Source: Nosocomiicoccus ampullae | GTDB taxonomy: Bacteria > Bacillota > Bacilli > Staphylococcales > Salinicoccaceae | Direction of reading: 5' to 3' | NCBI RefSeq assembly: GCF_001696685.1 | Contig: NZ_MBFG01000015.1 | Location: 1 to 13,080 of the forward strand | Length of the DNA: 13,080 nt | In this document: positions 5,951-12,949 of the stretch, one piece after another | Layout: every line of letters starts with the position of its first letter | How positions within the stretch are numbered: position 1 is the first letter of the stretch | The notes under the pieces: generated by a model | Databases searched by the model: none | Seen by the model: the letters and a program-made list of their open reading frames with translations, nothing else | Told to the model about the DNA's origin: nothing | Program-made: the position numbers and the translations under genes

Positions 5951-6046
5951 ATGATGCGCTTAAAATCCATCGGTATTATTCTTAGCATCACAATAATGAG
6001 CAGTCCCCTCCCAGAGTGGCACACTATATTTAACACGCTTTATTAA
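5951..6046 (+). CDS. Possible 31-residue hydrophobic peptide
   Basis: The frame starts MMRLKSIGIILSITIMSSPL, continues PEWHTIFNTLY and ends with TAA at 6044-6046. AAAGAG lies about 8 bases before the ATG and a good promoter lies upstream. A basic start followed by a hydrophobic helix could be a signal peptide, a signalling peptide or a small toxin. I recognise no family, and an ORF this short can arise by chance. Its position, divergent from the cysteine-rich precursor operon, is the main reason to note it. Confidence 0.3.
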   Translation: MMRLKSIGIILSITIMSSPLPEWHTIFNTLY

Positions 6047-6466
6047 GTATATTACAAACAAAAAAGTGTTAAGAATATTTACCAGAATTCTGAGTTATAC
6101 ATGACGGTTGTGAGTTATTGTAACAAAAAGAAAGGAAACTAATTATTTTTATGAAAGTGATACTAATAAATTCTATCAGCAACAGACAATATAATTCTAA
6201 ACTGGAGTGTTACAAGAGATTCATCTACAAAAAAATAATATTACAATTAATATGGCCGTTAGAACTGATATTATTAATATAATAAAATAAGTCAAGTGCA
6301 ATTAAACAATTCAGCAAACTAAATTTGTATATGATTTTTTCTTCAATGAAATCCTAATTTTTTATGTAGCACTTCACTCTTATTAGAATTTGAGTCTTAT
6401 AGGCAAACATTCATAATTATAATACAATGAGTGTAGTTTGATAAAATAATGCACTCATTGAATCGT
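6047..6466. other. Gene-free AT-rich stretch
   Basis: About 420 bases with no ORF I can support on either strand. The only structure I note is an inverted repeat just before the IS: CAATGAGTG (6425-6433) and CACTCATTG (6452-6460), 9-bp arms with an 18-base gap. It may belong to the target DNA of the IS or to a lost gene. Confidence 0.4.
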
Positions 6467-7120
6467 CTACACTTAATTGGACAACTCCCCTGAGGGGATT
6501 TATTGTTAAATTAAGAAAGTAGGCGATTTATTTATGGCTAGAGCTAGAAGAACATTTACACCAGAATTTAAACTTCAAATGGTACGATTATTTGAAAATG
6601 GAAAATCTAAATCTGATATTGTTAGAGAATATGATTTAACACCTTCGGCGTTAGATAAATGGATTAAGAATCATCAAAATAGTGGTTCGTTTAATGCTGC
6701 TGATAATCTAACCTATGAAGAAAAAGAGCTCCGAAAATTGCGTAAAGAAAATCAACAATTAAAGATGGAAAATGATATTTTAAAGCAAGCAGCGCTGATC
6801 ATGGGACGAAAATAGAAGTCATTCAACAGAATGCACATCAATATTCTGTATCAGCAATGTGCAAAGTCCTAAAAATACCAAGAAGCACTTATTATGATTC
6901 AATAAAACGAACTCCAAATAAACTAAAGAATGATGATTCAGAATTAGAAAAAACTATTGTTAGTACTTTTAACTCAAATAGAAAGAGCTTTGGTACAAGA
7001 CGAATTAAAAATGAGTTAAATAAATTAGGTATTATTGTATCTAGACGAAAAATAGGTCGTATTATGAAAAAATATAATTTAATTTCAGTTTATACAAAAG
7101 CTAAATATAAAAATCATCAG
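6467..7120 (+). mobile_element. IS3-family insertion sequence, truncated on the right
   Basis: The left end CTACACTTAATTGGA (6467-6481) matches the end of the decayed copy at 3977-3991. A small hairpin (TCCCC-TGA-GGGGA, 6486-6498) precedes orfA. The element carries orfA (6534-6815) and the first third of orfB, and stops abruptly at 7120 where the 45-bp repeat begins. No right end is present, so it cannot move by itself. Confidence 0.8.
6534..6815 (+). CDS. IS3-family transposase OrfA
   Basis: This complete 93-residue protein has an N-terminal helix-turn-helix for binding IS ends (MARARRTFTPEFKLQMVRLF, then SKSDIVREYDLTPSALDKWI) and a C-terminal leucine-zipper-like coiled coil (about residues 60-90, ELRKLRKENQQLKMENDILK) used for multimerisation. 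In IS3 elements OrfA is joined to OrfB by a -1 frameshift at an A-rich site; here CGA AAA TAG at 6807-6815 lets a -1 slip continue into the orfB frame (KIEVIQQNAHQYSVSAM). The gene is intact, but its element lacks a catalytic domain. Confidence 0.9.
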   Translation: MARARRTFTPEFKLQMVRLFENGKSKSDIVREYDLTPSALDKWIKNHQNSGSFNAADNLTYEEKELRKLRKENQQLKMENDILKQAALIMGRK

Positions 7121-7138
7121 CTTAAATTTCAAGTTTAA
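6812..7138 (+). pseudogene. IS3-family transposase OrfB, truncated before the DDE domain
   Basis: From the frameshift site the frame reads KIEVIQQNAHQYSVSAMCKV, LKIPRSTYYD and KSFGTRRIKNELNKLGIIVS, the pre-catalytic HTH region of IS3/IS150 OrfB. An internal ATG is at 6857. After YTKAKYKNHQ the frame enters the 45-bp repeat and ends at 7138. A normal OrfB is around 280 residues with a D-D-E retrovirus-type integrase core; none of that core remains, so the product is catalytically dead. Confidence 0.85.
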
Positions 7139-7210
7139 GTTAGCCACTTGAAAATAGTTATTTCACTTAAATTTCAAGTTTAAGTTAGCCACTTGAAAAT
7201 AGTTATTTCA
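7121..7210. repeat. 45-bp unit in tandem, breaking orfB
   Basis: The unit starts CTTAAATTTCAAGTTTAAG and occurs at 7121-7165 and again, identically, at 7166-7210. A third copy is at 12985-13029. The unit contains near-palindromes (CTTAAATTT/AAGTTTAAG, and TTTCAAGT with ACTTGAAA) and looks like the terminus of a mobile element. Confidence 0.8.
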
Positions 7211-7261
7211 GTAAATTTCACAAAGTTATATTGTACGCTTTCTTACAGTCTTTTGCTTGAC
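7164..7261. repeat. 98-bp repeat, first copy
   Basis: Bases 7164-7261 are identical to 12983-13080, the last 98 bases of the window, so the true repeat is longer. It lies between the cut orfB and the cut topB. The element-specific sequence seems to continue to about 7300, where topB coding similarity begins, with a small hairpin ATCCGC-AAA-GCGGGAT near 7280-7295. Confidence 0.9.
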
Positions 7262-7907
7262 GTGGGTATGGGCAAGATATCCGCAAAGCGGGATGTGTGG
7301 TGGATGTTTGCACTCGTCCGATACTAAAAACGCCATTCAGACCGTTATTCTGCATATACAACGTATATAAACGTGATAAGTTCATTCCAACCAACCAATC
7401 GGCAATCTGTCTAGTCTGTGCTTCTTTATAAGTAGAATAAAATTGTTTACCGTCTTTTAAGTTCTTCAAACCTTTTCTAATTTCATCAGTTTCAAGTGAG
7501 TTTAACCATAATCTTTTAATATCTTTTTTACCATTTCCCGAAAGATTAATTATTGATCGTGCAATATTTTCTCCTTCTCTATCACTATCTGTACCTATAA
7601 TAATAGTATCAGCATTATCTAAATGCTTTTTAACAATGTTAAATTGTTTTGCAGCACCTTTTGAGACCTCAAATTTATATTGATCAGGAAACATTGGTAA
7701 TTGCTCTAAACTCCATTTTTTCCAATCTTTATTATACTTTTCAGGTTCTGCTAAACTAACTAAATGACCATAACCATATGTAATTATCGCACTTGGTAAT
7801 TCATCATCTGACACTTCAAAATAACCATTTTTCTTTTTTGATTGTTTAAAAGCTTCTGCATAACTTTGAGCCTGACTTGGTTTTTCAGCTAAAATAACTG
7901 TATTCAT
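7218..7907 (-). pseudogene. topB: Type IA DNA topoisomerase III, C-terminally truncated
   Basis: The 229-residue ORF starts with an ATG at 7907 behind AAAAGGAG. It carries the Toprim domain (MNTVILAEKPSQAQSYAEAF with the conserved glutamate; DTIIIGTDSDREGENIARSI with the DxDxxG metal motif) and the next domain up to GVFSIGRVQT. After about residue 203 the sequence changes to TTHPALRIS and is encoded by the repeated element. The usual 600-700 residue enzyme, including the catalytic tyrosine that cuts DNA, is missing, so it cannot relax or decatenate DNA. It lies 48 bases behind the resolvase gene; this resolvase-topB pair is common on staphylococcal and enterococcal plasmids. Confidence 0.85.
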
Positions 7908-7955
7908 ACTCTAACTCCTTTTCTAAAAAGAAAAAGTCATTGATCTACTATGTTT

Positions 7956-8567
7956 CTAATAATCTTTTCTATAAATACCCGCTCTTTGTCTATATCTTCT
8001 AAAAGTACGTTCATTGATACCAGTTTTTTCTTCAACTTCTCGATCACTTAACCCTTGCTTAAATAATTCAAAAGCATGTTTTAATCTAGGATTGTCTTTT
8101 GAATATTTGAAAGGTTTACCTTTATACTTCCCTTGTTTTTTAGCTATTTCAATCCCTTGTCTTTGTCTTTCTAAAATAGCTTCACGTTCTTTTTCTGCTT
8201 GATATTTATATAGCTCAATAATTAAATTCTGCAATAATTGTCTTAAATTATCATCTTCAACTCCTCTTAAAGAAGGTAAATCTAATATTTCAATTGTCGC
8301 ACCTTTTATTCTTATTTCATCAAGTGTCCTTGTTAACTCCTTATTATTTCTTCCTAATCTATCAAGTTCAGAAACAACCACTATATCGCCTTCTCTTATG
8401 AAACTAAGCATTTCTTTTAAAGCTGGTCTATTTCTATCTTTCCCACTTAAATCATCTGTATATATTTTGTAGCAACCTGCTTTATTTAAACTTTCAATCT
8501 GCCGAGCAAAGTTTTGATCTTTATCACTTATTCTTGCATAACCGATTTTATGTTTTTCTTTATTCAA
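7956..8567 (-). CDS. Serine resolvase/invertase (plasmid multimer resolution type)
   Basis: I place the start at TTG 8567 (AAGGTGG at a 5-base spacing), giving 203 residues; a GTG at 8576 would overlap the ribosome site. The catalytic N-terminal domain has KIGYARISDKDQN with the nucleophilic serine near residue 14 and SELDRLGRN with the active-site arginines. A long E helix follows, and the C-terminal helix-turn-helix reads GLSDREVEEKTGINERTFRR. It resembles the Bin3/Sin-type resolvases of staphylococcal plasmids, which resolve multimers at an upstream res site. It appears intact. The DNA before it (8577-8763) holds candidate subsites and precedes the truncated topB. Confidence 0.9.
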   Translation of the reverse strand: MNKEKHKIGYARISDKDQNFARQIESLNKAGCYKIYTDDLSGKDRNRPALKEMLSFIREGDIVVVSELDRLGRNNKELTRTLDEIRIKGATIEILDLPSLRGVEDDNLRQLLQNLIIELYKYQAEKEREAILERQRQGIEIAKKQGKYKGKPFKYSKDNPRLKHAFELFKQGLSDREVEEKTGINERTFRRYRQRAGIYRKDY

Positions 8568-8576
8568 TAAAACCAC

Positions 8577-8715
8577 CTTATATATATGACCTATTTATAT
8601 GTCCTAACATATTTATTGTAACTAAAATGCTTAACAAATGCACATATACCAACATTTATAAGTGTAAATTTTGGTTTTATTTCGCACTAACTTCAAGCGC
8701 TATGTTGCACTAATA
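8577..8715. other. Candidate res site upstream of the resolvase
   Basis: An imperfect inverted repeat (ACCAACATTTA at 8648-8658 and TAAATTTTGGT at 8665-8675, 10 of 11 bases paired, 6-base centre) lies 80-110 bases before the resolvase start. Resolvases usually bind such dyads at their own promoter. GCACTAA occurs twice further upstream (8685-8710). Position and symmetry support the call; no experiment-level signature is visible. Confidence 0.4.
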
Positions 8716-8727
8716 GAACAAAAAAAA

Positions 8728-8752
8728 GACTATTTCGCTAAATGAAATAGTC
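8728..8752 (-). terminator. Terminator after the AAA+ ATPase remnant
   Basis: GACTATTTC (8728-8736) and GAAATAGTC (8744-8752) pair perfectly around GCTAAAT. On the minus strand seven T residues follow. It lies 12 bases after the ATPase stop codon. Confidence 0.8.
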
Positions 8753-8763
8753 CTTTTTGTTAC

Positions 8764-9267
8764 TTATTTTACTCCAATAACTAAACTATCTCGTGCAGCT
8801 TCCACTACTTCTGTCGTGATAGTTTCAAGGTTATTGATTTCTAATATTCTTTCGATTTGGGTGAAAAGTCTTTGGATAAGTCGAAAGTTTCCACTGGTAA
8901 TTTTAATAATACTAGTGACAGCTTCATAATTAGCAAAATCTTCCAGTTGGACAGATAATCCTAACTCTTCCCATTTGTATTCCAGAATATGGTGGATCTC
9001 GTCTTTACTCAATCTGTCAAATTCATGGGCAAAACCTATTCTCGAGTAGAGTTGAGGATAACGAGCCAATCGCTTTTCTATACCCGGCATTCCAATAAAG
9101 ATCATAGCCACATCTTTTTGGTCATAAATATCTCTTAATTGTTCTAAATGCTGTACTTTTAATCGATCTATTTCATCAATAATAATGAGATCAATTTCTT
9201 CATACACATTCGTTGAGTATTTTTCTTCTGCTCCTAACTGAAGAACTCTATACATACTTTTAACCAT
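8764..9267 (-). pseudogene. TniB/TnsC-like AAA+ transposition ATPase, N-terminally truncated
   Basis: The 167-residue frame has a Walker B motif (LIIIDEIDRL, near residue 28-36), a sensor-1-like FIGMPGIEKRL, arginine-rich YPQLYSRIGFAHEFDRL, and a C-terminal lid domain ending with a helical ITSGNFRLIQRLFTQIERIL. These fit AAA+ ATPases that work with DDE transposases (TniB/IstB/TnsC type) to choose targets. The Walker A loop is missing. The frame remains open for a few codons before the ATG at 9267, but there is no ribosome site and the copA-type gene terminator lies just upstream, so it is a remnant of a transposon otherwise gone from the window. Confidence 0.7.
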
Positions 9268-9296
9268 TGTTTTTGAGACAAAGTAATTTATAAAAA

Positions 9297-9333
9297 ATAT
9301 GCCTCTAACGTTTTTAGCACGTTAGAGGCATAT
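9297..9333 (-). terminator. Terminator of the ZIP / P1B-4 ATPase operon
   Basis: ATATGCCTCTAACG (9297-9310) pairs perfectly with 9320-9333, with a 9-base loop. On the minus strand a run of six T residues follows. It lies about 50 bases after the ATPase stop at 9385. Confidence 0.9.
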
Positions 9334-9384
9334 AAACTTCAGAAACTTATTAGTATACCTAAACCTTTTTGAGTTTTGATTGGA

Positions 9385-11310
9385 TTAGTTAGATTTTAAC
9401 AAACGAAGCCCATTTAGGATTACAACCAATGTACTTCCTTCATGGATAATGACACTGATTGCTATATCTGTTAATCCTAATAAGCTAACCACAATTAGAA
9501 AAGCGACGACTGCCATTGAAAAAATAATATTTTGCCAAATGACACGATTCATTTTGGTTGAAATATTATGAGATTGGACCAATTTGGATAAATCATTCTG
9601 CATCAAAACCAAATCAGACACTTCTACTGCTACATCGGTTCCGTCTCCCATGGCAATCCCTACATTTGCATTCACAAGGGCTGGGGCATCATTTACACCA
9701 TCACCCACCATTGCTGTTAAGCCGTATTTCTCTTTTTGCTCGTCTATAATTCGAGATTTATCTTCTGGCATGACATTCGCGATTACTTCATCCATTTCTA
9801 ATTGTTCCGCAACTGCTTTTCCTGTCATTTCTGAGTCGCCAGTGATTAAAGTGGTGTGTATGCCTTGTTCTTTAAAGTATTTAATGGTGTCTTTTGCATG
9901 TTCACTTGGAACGTCCATGAGAGCTATAAGTCCAATGACATTCTCATCTTCTGCTACATATACGACTGTTTTACCTTCTGATGCCCATTCATTATTTAAA
10001 CGAATATATTCATCTGCAACCTCGTTAAACGAAGTTGGTTTTCCGATCCGATAATTTTTGCCGTTGTAATCTCCTGTCAACCCTTTACCAATCTGATTTT
10101 CTACTTCAATAGTCAGTTGATTTTTTTGTTCAAACTTTCTTAGAATGGCATCTGCTAAGGGGTGATTGGATTCTTTTTCAAGAGCTACTACGATATCAAT
10201 CATATTTTCTACGTTCACGGAATCAGCAAAATGATAATTGGTTACTTCTGGTTTCCCTTTGGTCAAAGTTCCGGTCTTATCAAACGCAATTGCTTGAGTA
10301 TCAGCTAATTGAGACAGATAAGAACTACCTTTTGAAAGGACTCCCTTTTTGGCCAGATTAGAGGTCGTTGATAAGGTTACCGATACGGTAGCTGCTGCTA
10401 AAGCACATGGTGAAGCTGCAACTAAAAGAACTAATCCTCTATAAATACTTTGTGCCCATGTCCAATCAAATAGAGCAGGAGCTAATAACACGAACAGGGG
10501 AATAGCAATTAAAACAACTGTAACGTATTTCGGTTCAAATTTTTGGATAATACTTGCAGCTTTTGTTTGATTATCTTGGTTCTGGTTCACTAATTGTAAA
10601 ATTTTTGAAAAGACTGTATCTTCGTTTTCTTTGGTGACTTCCATTGTAAACGTACCTGTCCCATTAATCGTACTCCCAAAAACGGTATCTCCTTTTGTTT
10701 TTTCATTGGGTATACTTTCACCATTAATAGACGATTCATCAATGGAAGTAGAGCCAGATAAAATGACGCCATCAATGGGTACTTGGTCACCATTTAATAC
10801 CTGAAGTTGGTCTCCCACTGTTAATTCACTGACATCAACAATTTTTGTATTCCCATCAGGCAAAATTAACCGAGCAGTCGTTGGATTCATTTCGAGTAAT
10901 TTCGTTATTTCTCGTTTACTTCTTCCTTCAGCGTAATCTTCCAGAAAATGTGCGCCTGAAAAAATGAGAATCAACAACGTTCCTTCCCAAAAATTCCCTA
11001 TCGCTGAAGCTCCTATAGCTGCTAATCCCATTAAAATATGAGAATTAGGCGTGAACTTTTTATTTGTTTTTGTATTCTCAATTGTCTCTCCAAGACCTTC
11101 CAGAATAATGACATGATAGCCCGCACTAATTGTGGCGAGTGAGAACATGATGTTTTTTACGGTTTGATATTCGTCACTTAAGAACAGCGAAACAATTGCC
11201 AATGCCAAACCAATAAAGTATAAAACAATAGGCATCTTTCCGTGATCGTGGTCGTGGTTATGGTTATGTTTCTCTTTTTCCTGTGATTGTTGTTCTTGGA
11301 TATTTTCCAT
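9385..11310 (-). CDS. P1B-4-type heavy-metal ATPase (Co/Zn/Fe/Cd exporter, CoaT/ZosA-like)
   Basis: I place the start at ATG 11310 behind AAAGGTG (6-base spacing), giving 641 residues; a GTG at 11319 lies inside that site. The N-terminus is histidine- and aspartate-rich (HNHNHDHDH, about residues 14-22) with no CxxC domain. Six membrane helices are expected, four before and two after the catalytic part, with the metal site S300-P301-C302. Near the C-terminus there is HEGST (623-627). SPC plus HEG-x-T defines the P1B-4 group, known to export cobalt, ferrous iron or zinc. DKTGTLT has phosphorylated D344; GDGVNDAP and an HP pair are present. It lies 65 bases behind the ZIP gene, probably in one operon, and is intact. 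The metal is not decided by sequence; the SmtB-like regulator suggests zinc, cobalt or cadmium. Confidence 0.9.
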   Translation of the reverse strand: MENIQEQQSQEKEKHNHNHDHDHGKMPIVLYFIGLALAIVSLFLSDEYQTVKNIMFSLATISAGYHVIILEGLGETIENTKTNKKFTPNSHILMGLAAIGASAIGNFWEGTLLILIFSGAHFLEDYAEGRSKREITKLLEMNPTTARLILPDGNTKIVDVSELTVGDQLQVLNGDQVPIDGVILSGSTSIDESSINGESIPNEKTKGDTVFGSTINGTGTFTMEVTKENEDTVFSKILQLVNQNQDNQTKAASIIQKFEPKYVTVVLIAIPLFVLLAPALFDWTWAQSIYRGLVLLVAASPCALAAATVSVTLSTTSNLAKKGVLSKGSSYLSQLADTQAIAFDKTGTLTKGKPEVTNYHFADSVNVENMIDIVVALEKESNHPLADAILRKFEQKNQLTIEVENQIGKGLTGDYNGKNYRIGKPTSFNEVADEYIRLNNEWASEGKTVVYVAEDENVIGLIALMDVPSEHAKDTIKYFKEQGIHTTLITGDSEMTGKAVAEQLEMDEVIANVMPEDKSRIIDEQKEKYGLTAMVGDGVNDAPALVNANVGIAMGDGTDVAVEVSDLVLMQNDLSKLVQSHNISTKMNRVIWQNIIFSMAVVAFLIVVSLLGLTDIAISVIIHEGSTLVVILNGLRLLKSN

Positions 11311-11375
11311 TTTTATCACCTTTCTATATAATTTATTTGATTTTTGTAGACTTTTTTATGTCCTTTGTTTATTGT

Positions 11376-12191
11376 TTAACCAAGAGCAACGTCCAATGTC
11401 ATCATGATAGCAAAACCAATCATAAATGCCATTGTCGCTACTTCGCTATGTCTATTCGTTTGAGAATTAGGAATCAATTCTTCAACACAGACAAATACCA
11501 TGGCTCCTGCTGCAAAAGCTAATGCATAAGGTAAGATAACAGTTATCTGTGTGACCAGCCAAGCGCCAATAGTTGCTGATATAATTTCAAAAAGTGCACT
11601 GGATTGCCCCATATTAAATGCATGTCCCTTTGTACTGCCTTCTGCTCGAATAGGCATTGAAAGCGCAGCACCTTCGGGAAAGTTTTGCAGCCCAATACCC
11701 AGTGCAAGCACCAATGCACTTGTAATAGCAGAAGCTCCTTGTCCAGCAGCTCCAAAAGCCACACCAATTGCCAACCCTTCTGGTATATTATGAATGGTTA
11801 CCGCTAGAAACAAAAGGGTTGTAGACGATAAAGATGAAGCAACACCCTCAGTTTCCTCAACACCGCTTGTTCTATTATGCAAATGAGAGACCACGCCATC
11901 CACAACTCTTAAAAAGAGGCCTCCTACTAAAAAACCAACCAAAGCAGGCACAAATGACCAAATACCATAACCATTTTGCTCTGCAAAATCAATGGATGGC
12001 GCTAACAAAGACCAGTAACTTGCTGCAAACATAACCCCGGCAGCAAAACCATTCATAATGGCAAGAAGTTTATCATTCACTTCATGAAATAAAAATACTA
12101 AACTCGAACCTAGGACGGTCATTAGCCAAGTAAATACACCCGCTAATGTTGCTTGCCAGATTGGGTTTAAACTCAAAAACCAATCAACCAT
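11376..12191 (-). CDS. ZIP-family divalent metal transporter (GufA/ZupT-like)
   Basis: The 271-residue membrane protein has about eight hydrophobic helices. Two metal-site signatures are visible: VTIHNIPEGLAIGVAFG (H134-N135-x2-E138) in helix IV, and LQNFPEGAALSMPIR in helix V, as in GufA/ZupT-type ZIP proteins. A short histidine stretch (HLHN) lies in the cytoplasmic loop. ZIP proteins normally move zinc and related ions into the cytosol, so pairing with an exporting ATPase under a metal-sensing repressor is notable. The ATG overlaps the TAA of an upstream reading frame (TAATG), and AAAGGA lies 11 bases upstream. A strong repressor-controlled promoter sits about 230 bases upstream. Confidence 0.9.
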   Translation of the reverse strand: MVDWFLSLNPIWQATLAGVFTWLMTVLGSSLVFLFHEVNDKLLAIMNGFAAGVMFAASYWSLLAPSIDFAEQNGYGIWSFVPALVGFLVGGLFLRVVDGVVSHLHNRTSGVEETEGVASSLSSTTLLFLAVTIHNIPEGLAIGVAFGAAGQGASAITSALVLALGIGLQNFPEGAALSMPIRAEGSTKGHAFNMGQSSALFEIISATIGAWLVTQITVILPYALAFAAGAMVFVCVEELIPNSQTNRHSEVATMAFMIGFAIMMTLDVALG

Positions 12192-12412
12192 TAAAATACA
12201 CGTCCTTTAACTGCCGTAAAATATTTTTCAACTTGAGTTAGACTAATAGAAATAGTATAACTATACACCGACTTTTTTGTGTTTTGCAACTTCTGAACTC
12301 GCATGCTTGCCGAAGTAAGGCAAGGATTCATATATTTTGGGCTTATCCAGTATCCATCTCCTTTCATATGTAAATCGGAATGATTATGATTTATATATGA
12401 AGTTTCGTTCAT
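12191..12412 (-). CDS. Uncertain 73-codon leader ORF with histidine-rich start, coupled to the ZIP gene
   Basis: The frame starts MNETSYINHNHSDLHMKGDG within about 10 bases of the predicted transcription start, so it would be nearly leaderless. Its TAA overlaps the ZIP ATG by one base. Four histidines and no similarity that I recognise. No ribosome site precedes the ATG at 12412; an internal ATG at about 12367 also lacks one. A hairpin (CTTGCC and GGCAAG, 12306-12324) lies within it. It may be a real leader peptide that couples translation to ZIP, an untranslated regulatory leader, or chance. Low confidence as a protein. Confidence 0.3.
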   Translation of the reverse strand: MNETSYINHNHSDLHMKGDGYWISPKYMNPCLTSASMRVQKLQNTKKSVYSYTISISLTQVEKYFTAVKGRVF

Positions 12413-12414
12413 AT
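12395..12414. promoter_or_regulatory. ArsR/SmtB-type operator at the ZIP-operon start site
   Basis: ATATGA (12395-12400) and TCATAT (12409-12414) flank 8 bases. The symmetry matches ArsR/SmtB-family operators and the site is identical in design to the one at 12560-12579. It lies just inside the transcript start of the leftward promoter. Confidence 0.75.
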
Positions 12415-12426
12415 GTTTACGAAATC

Positions 12427-12455
12427 ATATTAACTCACTGTATGAGCTTTGTCAA
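12427..12455 (-). promoter_or_regulatory. Strong promoter of the ZIP / P1B-4 ATPase operon
   Basis: On the minus strand a perfect TTGACA (12455-12450) is followed after exactly 17 bases by TAATAT (12432-12427). The predicted start near 12420 leaves a leader of about 230 bases before the ZIP ATG. Confidence 0.85.
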
Positions 12456-12548
12456 GACAAGATGCTTCTTGTTCAAATGGACTACTATTATGAATACAAA
12501 AGTCTTAATTTAGTCTATAAACTAAAAACTCGCATCGTTTTACTCATG

Positions 12549-12579
12549 TGGTATTATATATATGAACGGAAAATCATAT
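12549..12579 (+). promoter_or_regulatory. Autoregulated promoter and operator of the ArsR-type repressor
   Basis: An extended -10, TG-G-TATTAT, lies at 12549-12557; the -35 is weak. The operator ATATGA (12560-12565) with TCATAT (12574-12579) directly follows and would cover the transcript start. The ribosome site AGAGGA is at 12581-12586. Confidence 0.7.
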
Positions 12580-12596
12580 GAGAGGAATAAGAGCAT

Positions 12597-12911
12597 ATGC
12601 ATACATCAACATCTTCGCCAATCAATAAAGAGAAGATTCAATCAATAAGCAAATTATTCAAAGTGATTAGTGACCCTACACGCTTGTCGATTCTCTTTCT
12701 TTTACAGAAAAAAGAACTCAGTGTTGGAAACATTGTGCTTGCATTGGATATGGAACAGTCCGCGATTTCACACCAACTAAAAATATTGAAAGATTCGCGT
12801 TTAGTGAAGGCAAGGAGAGAAGGGAAAAGCATGGTTTACAGTCTTGATGATCTTCATGTTTTCAGTATTCTCGAACAAGTCTTAACTCATATCAACGAAC
12901 TAGAACAATAA
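12597..12911 (+). CDS. ArsR/SmtB-family metal-sensing repressor (CzrA/SmtB-like)
   Basis: This complete 104-residue winged-helix repressor binds operator DNA without metal and releases it when zinc or a similar ion is bound. It has the ISDPTRLSILFLLQ helix, the recognition helix QSAISHQLKILKDSRLV (about residues 54-70), and a wing with RREGKSMVYSL. In the last helix D85, H87, H98 and E101 keep the spacing of the alpha-5 sensor site of SmtB (D-x-H, H-xx-E) and nearly that of CzrA. No cysteine of the CadC/ArsR alpha-3 site is present, indicating zinc or cobalt rather than lead or arsenic sensing. It is divergent from the ZIP operon, with paired operators, so it likely controls both. A second gene followed it but is cut. 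Confidence 0.92.
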   Translation: MHTSTSSPINKEKIQSISKLFKVISDPTRLSILFLLQKKELSVGNIVLALDMEQSAISHQLKILKDSRLVKARREGKSMVYSLDDLHVFSILEQVLTHINELEQ

Positions 12912-12949
12912 GAGCAAATAATATATAAAACTAAATGGAGGTTTTTAAA

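Noticed and set aside
7121..7210. CRISPR-like direct repeats
   Set aside because: Only two abutting 45-bp copies with no spacers; it is a tandem duplication of an element end.
9584..10054. 156-codon plus-strand ORF inside the P1B-4 ATPase gene
   Set aside because: Shadow of the ATPase coding strand; composition and motifs belong to the minus-strand gene.
11543..11767. 74-codon minus-strand ORF inside the ZIP gene
   Set aside because: Out-of-frame shadow of the ZIP coding sequence on the same strand, without a ribosome site or known motif.
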